From: Clavelina lepadiformis
Taxonomy: Eukaryota; Chordata; Ascidiacea; Aplousobranchia; Clavelinidae
Reading direction: 5' to 3'
Length of the DNA: 64,000 nt
Assembly (NCBI RefSeq): GCF_947623445.1
Contig: NC_135245.1
Location: 751,501-815,500 of the forward strand
This document shows, one piece after another, positions 35,646 to 48,481 of the stretch. The notes under the pieces are model-generated. The model ran no database searches and had not been told where the DNA came from. It saw only the letters and a program-made list of their open reading frames with translations. Numbering within the stretch: the first letter of the stretch is position 1; each line of letters starts with the position of its first letter. The translations under genes and the position numbers were made by a program.

Positions 35646-38600
35646 CTACTCGTACCTCAAATGTTTCCTTTTCGCATTATTTAGTGTGAGGTCATTGTGA
35701 CGTCGATCACTTGCGTCATGTGAGAAATTGTCGCCATTTTCTAGCAATCCGCCGCTTGTCGCTGTCGAGTCGGATTTGGTAGCGAATAATTTTCCGACCA
35801 GACTCTGCTTGGTCACGTGACCTGTTCCGGATGCCGATTTCTTCCTCCTCAACCCCAACCACCGCGATTTCTTCCGGTTCTCTTCCGCCGAAGTCTGTCT
35901 AGATTTCAACCGGATTCCAGAATCGACGCCGCGATCCTCCATTGTTTCGCGCAGAGGATTCGGTTCTTTCTCTTTAGTGATGAGGAGTTCGAGCTTTGGC
36001 GCGCCGCTGGAGTTCCTCTTCACCAGCGTCAGTCGCGCTCCCTCTCTCGACGTCGATTTTGACATCACAATAGGCCGGCTTGTTCGTCTTCTCACCTCGC
36101 TGTCTTTGATGACGCCGCATCTGTTCGGCGATTGGGAGGAACTGCTGGACCGTGACGGGCTTCCCACCGATGAGTTGAGCGACTGTTTCGTGCTGACGTA
36201 ACTCATTTCCAAGCTGTTTGAATCGTACAAGCAGACCTCCCTTGTGACGGAATAATCATCAATCGCCTGGCTGCTCGCGCTGCTCAGTTTTGATGATGAC
36301 GACTCGTTGTGTATCTCGTTTCCAGAATCGTTTTGCGGTTCTTGGTCCGAGATACTTTGTTCCGCTTCACCAACGAGACCAATTTTATGCATTTCCTCGA
36401 TTTTTGGCGAATCAAAATCCTCGTTTTCTACATCCGGGTCCCTCTCCCGTCCCATACCCGGGACATCTTCACGCCAAGCCCACCTGACGTCCATCGGGCT
36501 GTCCTTGACGTCACAATCCTGAGCAGGCTGGGGATCGAAGTCATTCTCCTTCTCTTCATTATTTTGATCTTGTGATGCTTCGGAAGTAGGAGTGAGATCG
36601 CTGGACATTCGCATCTTGTTTTTGGTCACTTCCTGTCGGAACTTCATCTTCGAGAGCGGGATCAGGGGGTTCTTGGAGGTGAACGTGAGGCAGTAGAAGT
36701 TGACCTGGACTGCGTCATCATCGTCGTCATCATACAACGACCAATCATCTTCGTCCACGTTTACAAACAGACTGTCGGGTCGAAACTTTTCGCTGTTTTC
36801 ATCCAAATCGCTGCAGCTATTTTGCGATGACGTATACCTGCCCTGCGACTCGTTGTCGCACCCTAGTGGTTCCGGTCTTACGTCATCGGCAGTCGGATAA
36901 TCGGACATTATGACGACATTTTCGTAGCGCCTCGTTTTTATTTGAACATTTTCTGAATTTTTTATATTTTCAGTGAATCTTTGCACACTGGGGATTGAAA
37001 CTTGATCCTGTTCGACGTCTGATGTTCTGTTGTATTTTGGCTTCCTGAGGAGTCGTTCCTGCTTCTCGTTCCTTATAACCTGCTCTTTACTTCTATTCGT
37101 GTTAAGAATATTCTCATAATTATGACGTGGCATTGCCGCGATTGTCGTTTGTTTATTTATTTTTGTAGGAATGCAGCCAAATTGTACTCGCTTTGTCGAG
37201 TTCCTTTCCGTTTTATCACCCCTTTTGGTTGGGCCGCCATCATTGGCTACTTTGCCTCGTTTCTGGGATGGGTTGGTGGGTTTGGTTACGCCTGATGAAT
37301 TCTGTGATTTATCATTTACCTTATTACATTTCATAGCGTTCAAACGAGGCGACTTTGCTGGAATTTTTTGCGACGAAAACTTCCCCATTCTTTGTGGATT
37401 TCTTCTACCAATCGCGTCAGTTCTTTCGTTGCGTTGCTCAGGTTTTTTTGCCCGTATACCGGCCGTACTATGACCAAGCTTTGTATTGTCTGTCGGCGTC
37501 GTTCGCGAAGGAATTCTGCCACTGGCGCCAGTTCCTGTCGCTTCTGTCCCCACTGTCTGAATTTTTTTTGTCGAAATTCTTGTGGAAGATTTCTGTGGCA
37601 ACCTGCTTCTATGCTTCTGCTCACCAGGTGGCAAACTTTCTTCTTTCAAGCTACTTTCAGGTGTTTCCCCGGCGATTTGAGTTAAGTTTTCCGTGTTTGA
37701 CCCGAATTGGCCCGACTCATTGTTGCTTTCAGCGCGAACAGGGACCAGTTTATGGACGCGGGCTTGAGCGATGTTGTAAACCATCTCCTCCGTTCCCGGC
37801 GGACTATTTTCCGCAATCATGGGCGGAATCCGTATAGGAACTGACTCCGGCGGACCTTCGTTATCTGTCAGTTCCCTGTCGCTAATGGCAACGCCGTTGG
37901 TGTTAACGTAGACAACCGTGTCACATGATAGTTCGCTACCGGAAGTTAACTCCATTCCAGAACTAGCAACAGGGACAAGTAATTTCGTCATCACGTGGAT
38001 GTAATAACGTCATAATTATACTCCAAAGCCAATTTTACCTCGATCCCATACTTTCGTCATCTCTCGATTTATGATGTAAATGTTTTGTTTTCATCCTGGT
38101 GGCGCCAGAGAGCTGACGTCCGTGGTCATTTGTTGAAGACTGCAGATGAAAAGATCTAGTTCATAGTTTTATATAAGTCGGTGTTAAATCGCAGCACTCA
38201 AAATCACCTTCCATCTTCTCTTCCAAACACGATGAATCCTAGAAGCCATTTGTATGGTCGAAAGCGTGTCCGAATACCGCGTGACGTCACGTGAAACGTG
38301 CGCCAGCATTATGACGCGACAGTTGACGTTGCCCAGCGATTCCCTCAGCAGGCAGGTCAGCTTGCTCTCCCTATTCATACGTCACACTGAGTGAGCCGCA
38401 ATTGACTAAATAAGAAAACCTTCACTTACTTGAACGGCACGTGCTTCGAGTTGTTCACAATGGCCATTATGACGTGCCCTAGCGAGGAGAGAGAGAGCGC
38501 GAGGGAATTGGTGGTTTTAATGAGAGTTTTTTCGCAACTTCCCAGGTCAACAAAGTTCAAGCGGCTTAGACTTGTGGCCGCTGTGAAAGTGAATTTTTCA

Positions 38601-41478
38601 GATTTAGTTCATATTCTTGGCGTTTTACAACTTCAAACACCAGTTTTTCCACCCAGGACATCAGTTAGAAAAGTACCAGCCAAACTAATGTTAAATACGA
38701 CCCACTTTCTCCGTTTAAGTCCTGTTTTTGATGGTAAAGATGAAGGGTAAATATCATATGGGAGTGCCTCCGCGCATCCGCCGTGTTCCGCGATCCTGAG
38801 CAGCTCCGCGCCGCTAGAGCCGCATCCAACAGATAAGCCGCCCTGTCTGCCGACCCTGCCTTGATCTCACTCAGGTTGGTCAACTGTTGACCAATAAGCG
38901 GTCAGATTTTAAAATAAGATTTCGCGCCTTTATTGCACATAGACATCTTATAATACCTGGGTGCCGAGCAGTGGATCTTTGGAAAAGTAAAGTCCCGGAA
39001 GTGACGCTCTATCTGAAATGTTAGAATTAATCATTTGAAGAAGGAATTTGCAACGTAAAACTGAAATCCTTTTTTTATGCATTTGTTACATAATAATGAA
39101 GTCGTTTTAGGCTCTTTTTTATAAACGTTGTCATTTTTGAGTTATGTTTAATACGTCAGAATACAAACCCGAGAACTTCCTTCCATTAAATAATCACTTG
39201 AGTATGACGACATAATAAGATAAGGTACCGTATTGTGTCTAACCTTCGTTGTATCCGACCAAGAGATCTCGGAGTCTCTCGGTTCTTCCGTACACCTCCA
39301 CTGCTGACACTTTCACGCTGACTGGCGTCTCCTCGTGGTCTCCACCGAGACATCTATACAACCAACTGATGGCGCAAGGGATCAGCCCGATGTCGTCACG
39401 TGATTTATCCTTTCCCATCAGAACATACGTCTTCCCTGCTCGATATTACGTCATAATAAAACGCCGTTCCAATTTTGGTCGCCAAACTCATGTTTTTTGC
39501 AAGTTATACCTAGGTTTGCCTGACCGTAGCCCAGCACGGTACCATCTGCACCCTGCAGGACCCCTTGGATGACGTCATGCAGGCTGGTTGCGCAGATTTC
39601 GGTCTAAAACAAGAAAGACGCGAAGCAGGTTGAAGAATTTCTGATCGTTTTTCAACTTTAAAGTGAAGTGGATGCCACCTGCGTTGTATCTTCCGTGAAG
39701 ACAGAGTCGAAGGCGTAAACTTTTGGCGCCAAACTTTTCGATCCGTTTGACTGATCATCCGGAACGAAAACGCTCACGTTTTTCCGGTTGTCTTCAACTC
39801 GAAGAAACTCTTGGGCAGATGACGTCACTTCAGAACGGTCACGTGACAGTCTTAGCATGATTTTTACCTGAAATTGAAGGCGAACGAGTTCATTGTTGCG
39901 GTGCTGAAGTACAATGTTCTAAAGACGACTTATTCCAGTCGTTAATTCCTTTCTGACGTTTAACAATCAATGACGTTGTTCGCCGCGTTTTTGATTAATG
40001 ACGTATTCGCAGCAATTTGTCAAACGCTAATTTCGAGTGACTCTGCGACGCCATATGGCGGGAATATTAAGATCGATGCGCGCTTTCGAATAATGTATTA
40101 TGATGTAATAAAGGAATTTGTTGCGTCTCAGACAATCGTTTGAGCTATTTGTCAAAATAAATCTTTTTTTGTTGGTTAAGCTCGGGTATTGTGTCTTAAC
40201 AATTACCTCCACACACAGCTTTATTTCCGCCTGTGAGCACATAGGCAAGGTGGTGCAGAGCATGTTGACGCTTCGCTGGAAATGACCTAAAATGCGGACA
40301 TCTGTCGCTTCAAGTAATAACTCAAGTCCTCCCACCGCGAATCAGTTGGTCACGCTTGTCAACCGCGCTACCTACTTGGTACAACGTTCAAGTTTTTCTC
40401 GTAACGACTAACATTTATCCTCATTATGACATCATCATTTTAGTACGCTTCTCTTGTGCTTATATGAAATATTAATGCTTATATGAAACATTGATAGCAA
40501 TTCGTGCTAAGTTCAATGTTATATTTGCGAACAAATTGATAAAAACATGGCGAGATGGCCGATGTGTGAACACCACGTGCTGCAGATGACGGGTCTCCAC
40601 GCAAGATCGACCTGCACCTAATTTGACAAAATTCTTAGCGAGCCAATGAAATAAGACACTGCGTGCTAAATCGAGCGCAAAAAAACGATTTTTGTTTCGA
40701 ACTGGACCTGTATTATTGCGAAAGTTCATTGTTCGATCACAATTCTTCAAGTATGACATAACAATAGCGCTTGTTACTTTGCTGGAAATTTTGCTTCAAG
40801 AAACTTTTTAGGCCAAGGCTTTTGGTCCGAAGTGGACTTCGTTTGCTGAAACAAATTTTCTACGACATTTTCTGCTGCGTTGTGACGTAACAGAACAAAA
40901 TGACCTGACATATGTCCACGCTTCACGATTCTGTTCAATAAAAATGTTTAAGTTCGCGAGATTCCCGCAGGATTCCAACAGCTGTTGTGGTGAAGGAAAT
41001 TTTCTGTTGGTCAAATTTGATTAGACTCGGAACCTGCGCCCGCCCGGGTCATTTTATTACGTTTTCTAGTCAAATAAAATCTATTTACTGTGAGCTAATA
41101 ACGTCATTATTGATTACGTATTTACCTTAACACGAGTTTCATTTTAACACGCGAATGACTGTACATAGTAGGCTATACAAAAAATCGTAAATAAGATTAA
41201 ATTTGTTTTTAATTTCAACCTTTCCAGTCCCAGGTTTTTCCTTTTTTCTTAGATTTTCTTCACCGGATGAAACTATCTTCATCAAAGCGGCCGGAAGCGC
41301 CGGCGGATGTTTTCTGATCAAGTCTCGATAATTTGTCGGAAACTTTCGCTGCTGCCGGAGCCTTTCACCGTTTCCTTGACTTTTTGATGTAACACACGAT
41401 TGCTTATATGACGTCATAGGTTGTTTCCTTCCCGCCCTGACTGGAATGTTTCCGCCTCCGAAAAAATTCCCGTTTGGC
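35646..41478 (-). CDS. KIF26-type atypical kinesin
   Basis: Minus strand. Firm exons, right to left: 40207-40275, 39679-39867, 39510-39603, 39244-39435, 38957-39012, 38706-38883, 38430-38580, 38208-38370, 38039-38139 and 35646-37962. Phases agree throughout. A likely earlier exon is 41220-41478; the true N-terminus is not located. The motor starts [12 protein letters not shown]. It has a P-loop-like [12 protein letters not shown], a degenerate switch I ([14 protein letters not shown] instead of NxxSSRSH), switch [10 protein letters not shown] and the helix [19 protein letters not shown] and the tail phrase SCDTVVYV...[13 protein letters not shown] are signatures of vertebrate KIF26A/KIF26B (kinesin-11). 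These are microtubule-binding kinesins with poor or no ATPase activity that act in signalling and cell adhesion. The last exon encodes about 770 residues of Ser/Arg/Lys-rich, probably disordered tail. One gene here likely represents both vertebrate paralogues. Confidence 0.9.
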
Positions 41479-44400
41479 CTAAGGTAAGACTTTTTAAGCA
41501 TTAATAACAATAAACATTTCTGACGTCATAATTGACCTAGTTGTGTAATTTGTGACGATTTGATCGGTAAAATATTTGAAATACGTCCACCAATCGTGAT
41601 CGCCTGAACATAACATTTAATTTATGACGTGTGCAACAATTGTTTTGTAACAAACTACTTCCGCAAAGCAGTCAGCGCGGTCATCGTCATAAATAATTAA
41701 TGATTGTTGTAAAGCGAATTTAAGGGAGGCATTAATTTAAAACTAACAAACTTAAAAATAACACCGGCAGTGTTTGAGAAGTCACTCAAGAAAAATAAAA
41801 CGTGCGAATAAAAAAGTGAAATAAGACATTTCAAAGCAGAACACTTACAGCTGTATAGTCGTTGTGTTACTTTTATTTCATTTGCTTTACACATCACATA
41901 CGTATTACGGGGAAGTCTTTTTAACACCCTGCACAACATCTCACCTGATGTTTTCCTTCGTCTTTGCCAGCATTTTTTATGACGTCATAAACTTTCGAGT
42001 TCATCAGCAACCTTCCCTTCAAACCCCGTACGTCATAATGACGTGTTACTTAGCAAGTTGTTTTATTAGCTGCTTTGGCAAATTTATATTCTTAGTATAA
42101 TGCGGTAGATGGTACCGTAGATATATTCCGCCTGACTTAACACACAAGCCTGATTCGAAATTTGACGTCACATCCAGCAAGGCTGCTTTGTTCTGCCTGT
42201 GTCGCTGCGTTGCCAATATGTGCCTACTTCGGGAAACTTTCTGAAATTTGGCAACCTTTGAACTCTGTGACCCTGCCTGCTCAGCCCGCAATGTATCAAA
42301 GCAAACTCACGCTGTCAACATTGTATATTTGTGACCTCACAGCACGTCACAATGTTATTCCAGTGTGACGACATAGAAAGCATTCTTCTCCCTCTCCAAA
42401 TATCGATCTTGAATCCTTTCGCGTTACGAGGCCCCAGACATCAATTATGCATCCGTATGGTGGCCGCTAATCCGACCAATCTGCCCATAGCCTTATTATC
42501 GGCTCGCTCTAATCGCCGCCGCCGTCGTCACGTGATACATGCAACACAATCTGGCCTATAACGTCATAATGTCAACCTTAGATTTTCTTATCTTTAGGGT
42601 TTCAGGCACGGTTTGGAAAAGGATCAAGTGCTATGAGGGTAATCGTGGTCGAAAAATCGTCAACTCAAAGACTATGCTCACGAATATCTTTGCTCATTTT
42701 TTGTCATAATTAGGAACCTACGCGGCAATGTGACCGTGTTAAGCAGGTTTGCCCAGACTGAAGGCGTCTACTGTGATCACGTGATGTGTATTTCTTATCG
42801 TATTTCGCCGGGAATTTTTGAAACCTGATAAGTGACGTAATACATTAACTGACGATCAGTCATTGTACGAAAGGTGCGTCTTCGCTTATTCCGCTTTGAA
42901 CGTGATTTAAGCCTAACGCGTTGACGGTTGGAAACGCCGCACGTTTCGGAAATGGCACGTCTATGAGAAGTCGTTCATCGGTTGTGATTGAAGGCCGCTG
43001 TAACAACGTGTAGTTTACTGCACTCACTTTACGTTTATCTCATGGATGATTTCATGCAGAGTCGTAACCAAGTCATCAAACTCGAGTCGCAAGTCAAGTC
43101 ATTTACATTTTAGGGTATAAGTCAAGCGAAGTCATTTGGTACAAGTGACTCGAGCCAAGTCGAGTCCATGAAAAATATGACTGACTATGACACTGATACT
43201 GTATATGATATATGACACTGCCTCTAACAGTTACGACTCTGGTGTATGTAGATTTTTGTCAAAAATTTGTTATCAAAAAATCTACGCTTCGAAACATCTT
43301 ATGAATTGTGACGTAATTTAGGGTTTGAAAATATAGTATGCGGCGTATCAAGAACGGGAATTATTATGTCACAATGCAAAGTGTCGGTTGAAGTTAGTCA
43401 TCGCACGCAATGATGCAACCTATATGACGTAATTAAATAATTTGGAATCGACGCAAAGCATCGCGCAATGTAACGGTTGCAATGAAATGTTTTGCGTTTT
43501 TGACCTATACCAGTCGTGTTCAACTTGATCCTACCTTAGAACCTCTATAATTAATTTATGCAGATTCCCATCTTAAAATTCTTACTTAATACTTATATAA
43601 ATACATACTAATGCCTTATCCTGCACGTCATACTGTGAATAACTCTGTAGCGCCACTTTGTGGGGACCAAATTTTTTCTCTGTCAGTCGAAGGTTTTTAT
43701 GTTAGTTGTTTTTCATCTGTAAAATCTAGGCGTGTGACGGCTAACATTAATAAGAGAATAAGTATTTAGAACTTTTAATCTTCATTTTAATTTTCGAATA
43801 ATTAATTACTAATTAGACACGAACAGCGCCAGGCAATTTGCTCACGATTGTGCAAGCGCCCGTAGGATTTTATCAAACTTTGTTTTGTTGCGATTCATTT
43901 GGACTCCAGGGTTCCAGTTCAATCACATGTCGTCTTTTGGCAAGGTGCGACCTTATGACGTAATAAACAACAGTATATTGCGAGCCAATGTTGCATCACA
44001 GAGAACATGGAAGCTCGTAAACGGGCGGCTTAGTCTTATGATGGGTTTCAATTTAATCACAGAGGTCACTTAAAGGTGACAATTTATTGTGAAAAAAATG
44101 TTAGATTTTACTCTTTAGCAAGTTTCTTGCTTTTTATATTTTTGTTACAATGCCTTTTATTTGCATAGAAAGTGAAGTGTGACGTCATCTAATTAAGATA
44201 GCAGCTTGCTCAGGGAACATTTTTCTAAATAACTTCCTAATTTACCGGAAGTTATGTGATCAGAAATACCGTGTTTTATTTATAATGTCAGATCTATTAT
44301 GTCGGAGCGTCTGATTTGTCGCTAAAAAAACTTCAGTGTTGTCAGTAAGTTGAGTGGAAGATATTTCCTCAAAACAAATCGCCCTTTCGCTACAAACTAA

Positions 44401-44770
44401 CAAAGAAATTTGTTTATGGAAAGACACTCGATGGTTCGTGCAGCGAACGTCACAAACGTACTTCGAAGGTGTCAAGATATTTTTGTTTGAAATTCTCTTT
44501 CTACTCAACAAAAACACTTGCAAACTTATTTACGTCACACAAACCACAAAACAAAATATTTTTCAAATTTTCTAGAACTGCCCTGGTTTATGTGCAATAT
44601 GTTTGAAGTGTTTCGTCACAATGTGGGGTGATTTCAGAGGTCTGCGCCAATCACGCGAAGCTGATCGTTCCCGCGTTCAATATTCGCCATTTTTGTTGTG
44701 ATGCTCTGATTGTCGCAATAATTCTGGCGCCCTCTGTGGTCACGTGATTGCATAAGGCTCAATGCATCGC
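41479..44770. other. Upstream region of the KIF26-type gene and intergenic region
   Basis: This stretch may contain further 5' exons of the kinesin. A minus-strand frame around 42163-42291 has a plausible basic composition but no confirmed splice partners. It is rich in ACGTCA and TGACGT motifs (exact octamers at 41521, 41980, 42163 and 44180). No other gene is recognised. Confidence 0.35.
43060..43170. repeat. Degenerate AGTC/AAGTC-rich pentamer cluster
   Basis: This stretch repeats AAGTC, GAGTC and CAAGTCAAGTCAT in irregular phase. A similar short cluster occurs near 12820-12845. Such tracts occur inside non-autonomous transposons of many invertebrates, but I see no convincing termini here. 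Confidence 0.45.
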
Positions 44771-44771
44771 G

Positions 44772-44778
44772 ATATAAA
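44772..44778 (+). promoter_or_regulatory. TATA-like element upstream of GPCR copy 1
   Basis: ATATAAA sits 36 bases before CAGACGAACCTTATGCAG. A similar segment (CAGACGAACTTTGTTCAG) lies upstream of GPCR copy 2 near 52139. Conservation of the downstream segment between paralogues suggests a transcription start or first non-coding exon here. Confidence 0.4.
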
Positions 44779-45064
44779 GAATCGATTCCATTGTTCTGTC
44801 GCAGACGAACCTTATGCAGGGCAATGCAGTTGCCATTGTCAGTATTTTAGAAAGTTGTTCGAAAAGTTAAAGATTTTAATTTTAAGTTGATGCAGAAGAA
44901 CTGAAGTTTTTAAAAGTTTACAGGATGGAATATTTTTAATAAAATAATAGTAATAAAAACTCAATTTAACATCGCATAGTTTAAGAAAGGGGGAAACTTC
45001 TTAATTTACTGTTTTTAAGCAACAAATAAATCAAAAAGCGATGAAGCTTTTATGATTGAAATCG

Positions 45065-45090
45065 ACTTAACAGGGACATTTTTGTTTCAG
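45065..45090 (+). promoter_or_regulatory. 5' UTR intron acceptor, GPCR copy 1
   Basis: TTAACAGGGACATTTTTGTTTCAG ends at 45090, 81 bases before the start codon. The matching sequence TTAACAGGGACAATTTTATT+CCAG ends at 52970 before GPCR copy 2. The shared TTAAC suits a branch point. This implies a non-coding first exon in both genes. Confidence 0.5.
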
Positions 45091-45171
45091 TTTCGAGTTT
45101 CGAAATTTTGTTGGGCAGACATTCACCCAGAAAAAAATTTTCCTATAGAGAAAGTTCCTGTAGTAGCTAGA

Positions 45172-48100
45172 ATGGATTATTTTTCGTTTTATAACGCCAA
45201 CGATACCTATGGTGCCTATGATGTCTATGGAATCGGTGACCTCGGCGATCTGGGATATGACCTCGGTGAATATTTCAGTGCCGATGAGCACGACATAGTC
45301 ATTGAAGGTAGGAAACGAAAGATCGGTTTTGGCGGAAAATTATAATCTTTTTTGACCTCTGTATTCCAGTAGAAGCAGAGGAGGAAAGCCCGCAAGTGTA
45401 CGTATGGAGAGTGACGCTTCTGCTCATCATCTGCGTGGTGGGGTTGCTAGGCAACCTGCTCGCCATCTTCCTCATCCTTGTTTTGGAGGAATATCAGAAG
45501 TCGATCACGCATTGGTGAGTTTTCAACAACTATAATTGACGAAATCTCTCTTTCCTCCAAGTGATTTGTATTTTCCTCCAGGTACGTCCTCCAGCTGGCG
45601 TTTGCCGATTCCATTTTCCTCCTCACGCTCCCATTCAAAGTGAGCGAGGAGCTGAACCAGGCTTGGATCTTCCCGGAGTGGATGTGCAAGGCGAAGGAGA
45701 CGATTCTTTACTTGAATTACTACGCATCAATCCTATTTCTTCTTGTAAGTTTGTTTTCATGAAATGATTGTTACAAAATTGTGACGCGACCATATCAGTT
45801 ATGACGTCATAATTTTAGGTGATGAGCTTGGATCGATACATCGCGGTTTGTCACACATTCTCGGGAATCTTCCAGAAACTTCGGAGCAAGGAAGCGGCCA
45901 CAATAATCACGATTGTGACGTGGATCGTGTCATTGTTACTCTGCATTCCTGTCATGATGTTCAGTTTCAAAGTTGGAACAAATCCACGATGTCGATGCAC
46001 GTGAGTTGCCATGGAAACCAACTATAGAACGTAGTCATTCTTAAAATAGCGACCGACCTACTTGACCAGTGTAAATGGAACGTCATGTCACCTCTTCTTC
46101 TCTTCACAGGCACGAATTCCCGTCGTCAAAACTGACCCACATAGAACAATGCATAGCGGACGGATATGACGGAGAACTTCTGGAATTTTGCGTCTTTTTT
46201 GCGAACAAAAGTTCTCAAAGCGTACGGCAGGAGGAGCACTGCAAGTGAGGACACAGTTCTAACGTGTTAATTCAAGTTTAAATTGAGTTTCGTGCCCTGC
46301 GCTCATCTTTAACCCTGCGTGCAGGAAACCTCTGGACAAGGCCGCACTTTTCAAGGAGATCCTGAATGGATACGATGCAGCTACACTGACCAGTTTGGCT
46401 TACGGCAACTATGAAGAACTGTACAGACCTAATGACACCAACGACACCAGCGGCACAACCTACCAAGTAGGCCCAGATGAGTTCATAGACGCCAATTGTC
46501 ACTACTGGGATCATTCCGTCGGCTGGATCGCTTACATCGCATTCAACTTTGCCGCCATGTTCCTTGTGCCTTTCTTCGTGAGTCTCGCGACGTCGTAATT
46601 TTGCTCTTACAACGTCATAATACTTGCTTTAATGATGTCATACTCGCAAGAAATGATAACCATTGTTTGGCTTTAATTATTGCCGACTACAGCTTCTGCA
46701 ATTATGACGTCATTATTGATACAGGTGCTGGTTATCTGCTACGGGTTGATTCTCCGCCGGATATCCAACCGACCATTCCGCACAACCCGTTACCCCAGCA
46801 GTTCCAGCACGGCCTATATGACGTCACAATCGGGTGGTAAGCGTCGCAAATCGAGCGGAAAGTCGGACCGGGACCGGACAAAGATGACGGTGATGTGCGC
46901 GGCACTGGTCGGAACGTTCGTGGTCTGTTGGTTGCCCTACCACGCCGTCCATCTCGCCAAAATTGCTGGAATTAAAGTTTCTCCGAATAATGTGAGTTTG
47001 TTCAGGAAAGACTTCTATTACGTCACAAATGTTGATTGTTATGTTACCATTGATTTTCTTGAGATCCGTTTGGAAGTGAAAATAATCGGACACTTAAACG
47101 ATGAAGGACAGTTAATTGCCACAGCAACTACAGTACAACTTTCAACCAATAATAAGATTATTTCTTTTATCCAAGTCTTTATAATTTCAGAAAGACATCT
47201 GTACAATCCTTCCGGTAGTTGGCGCCATGCTGGCTTACCTCAACTCGGCCTTGAACCCGTATCTGTATAGTTTCCTTGGCACAAAATTTTCCAGAAGATG
47301 GAAGTAAGTTTTGAGGAGGAGGATTTTAGTTTTTATGGGTTTTGCATGTTGGTGCTGTCGTGGACGAAGTTACTGTTGTCGGAAAAGTCATGTTACTGTC
47401 ATCCTCCATTTACGTCATAATTGCATTGTCACTATACATCAGGCATGCACAACATGCGGCCCACGAGATATTCCGTTATTTCGCTCATTCAGGCATTTTC
47501 TCCACGGTTACAGTTACATAATCAACGAATCCGATGCTTTACCGCCGCTAAGCGTTAAAAACAACTAGATACTGTAGTGCGAGAGGCAACCGTCTCTTGA
47601 CAGCAACCATCTTCTCAACGATATCTCTTATTCGACGGTTAATCGGTCACATTATATAAAGTAGGCTACACGTTAGTTACAACAACGTTAGCACGCGGCC
47701 CGCGAAAAATATTTTTTCGCTAAAACGGCCCGTGTACTGTTTTGAGTTGTGCATGTCTGCTATATAGGCTAGACCTCATTAAACTGATAGTCTTTATTAC
47801 AACATCTTTCTGTTTACTTTGTTTTGTCACTAATGAAGTCAACACACGATGATCACGTGATTGCGTAATACCTGGATTTGTTCCAGGATGCGCTGATATG
47901 ATCTCGTGCGGAAAATCATCGGAAAACGTGTGTTAAATCACCCAATTGTTACGTATTTTCATGTAACAAACAAGCACTCGATTTCACCACGAGACTGTGT
48001 TGATTAATGCAACGGGTGAAAAATGTACAACAGCAGTTTCAAATATATGAATAATTGTGACGTAACAATTGATATTTTGCAGCATGGCGATGAGAAGATC

Positions 48101-48466
48101 TTTCCGGCGCGGAAGTTCTAGTTCTTCTTCATCAGTTTTCGCAAGAAGCGTTCAAATGAAGGGGAAGAAACCTCACCGCGAGGGAAGCTCGAGTAACCCC
48201 GCCACCTCCATCACCAGGATCAACAGGTTTCAATCGTTATCAATTTTCGCCTCATATATCTTTAACGTCGCTCTCATTGATTGCTATTATGACGTAACAG
48301 GCACAACGTTCACGAAATCAACTATCCACCGGAAAATTCGCATGTGATCGAGGTCAAAGGTCAACCAGTTGAAGATTTTCAAATGGTTCCGAAGAAACCA
48401 ACTCAACAATCGCCCCCTTGTGATGCCGACAACTTACATGGCGAAAACGACGTTTTTGAATCGTAA
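45172..48466 (+). CDS. Class A GPCR with very long ECL2, tandem copy 1 (C3a/C5a- or chemokine-receptor-like)
   Basis: Ten coding exons: 45172-45307, 45370-45514, 45582-45744, 45819-46000, 46110-46244, 46325-46577, 46725-46991, 47191-47303, 48083-48226 and 48301-48466. Phases agree; 567 residues. The N-terminus is acidic and tyrosine-rich (MDYFSFYNANDTYGAYDVYG), like the sulfated N-termini of chemokine and anaphylatoxin receptors. TM1 has GLLGNLLAIF; TM2 LAFADSIFLLTLPFK; WMCKAKE the conserved TM3 cysteine; MSLDRYIAVCH the DRY motif; TM6 CWLPYHAVHL; TM7 LNSALNPYLYSFLG. ECL2 is about 119 residues (usually 20-30), spread over exons 4-6, with several cysteines, an N-glycosylation-like NDTNDTSG and tyrosines beside acidic residues. 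Mammalian C3a receptors also have a giant tyrosine-bearing ECL2, so this is my preferred analogy, not proven. The C-tail has a conserved Ser run and RRGSS/ARSVQ. Copy 2 follows 4.5 kb downstream. Confidence 0.93.
47440..47759. mobile_element. Small hAT-type MITE in intron 8 of GPCR copy 1
   Basis: This 320-bp segment begins CAGGCATGCACAACATGCGGCCC and ends GTTGTGCATGTCTG, so its termini pair as CAG[G/A]CATGCACAAC inverted repeats. Flanking octamers are CTATACAT and CTATATAG, which match at six of eight positions, as expected for an aged 8-bp duplication. The GCGGCCCGCG motif is typical of hAT-derived MITEs. There is no open frame. The equivalent intron of GPCR copy 2 lacks it, so insertion followed the gene duplication, or was lost there. 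Confidence 0.75.
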
Positions 48467-48475
48467 TTGTGACGT

Positions 48476-48481
48476 AATAAA
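48476..48481 (+). promoter_or_regulatory. Poly(A) signal of GPCR copy 1
   Basis: AATAAA, 10 bases after the stop, in the string TGACGTAATAAA. The same string lies after the stop of copy 2 (56245-56250). Confidence 0.6.

Noticed and set aside
37340..37837. Long plus-strand frames opposite the kinesin tail exon.
   Set aside because: Antisense shadows of the 770-residue exon, with no independent features.
40808..41014. Minus-strand frame between kinesin exons as an additional KIF26 exon.
   Set aside because: No clean acceptor/donor pair in phase with its neighbours and no similarity to KIF26.
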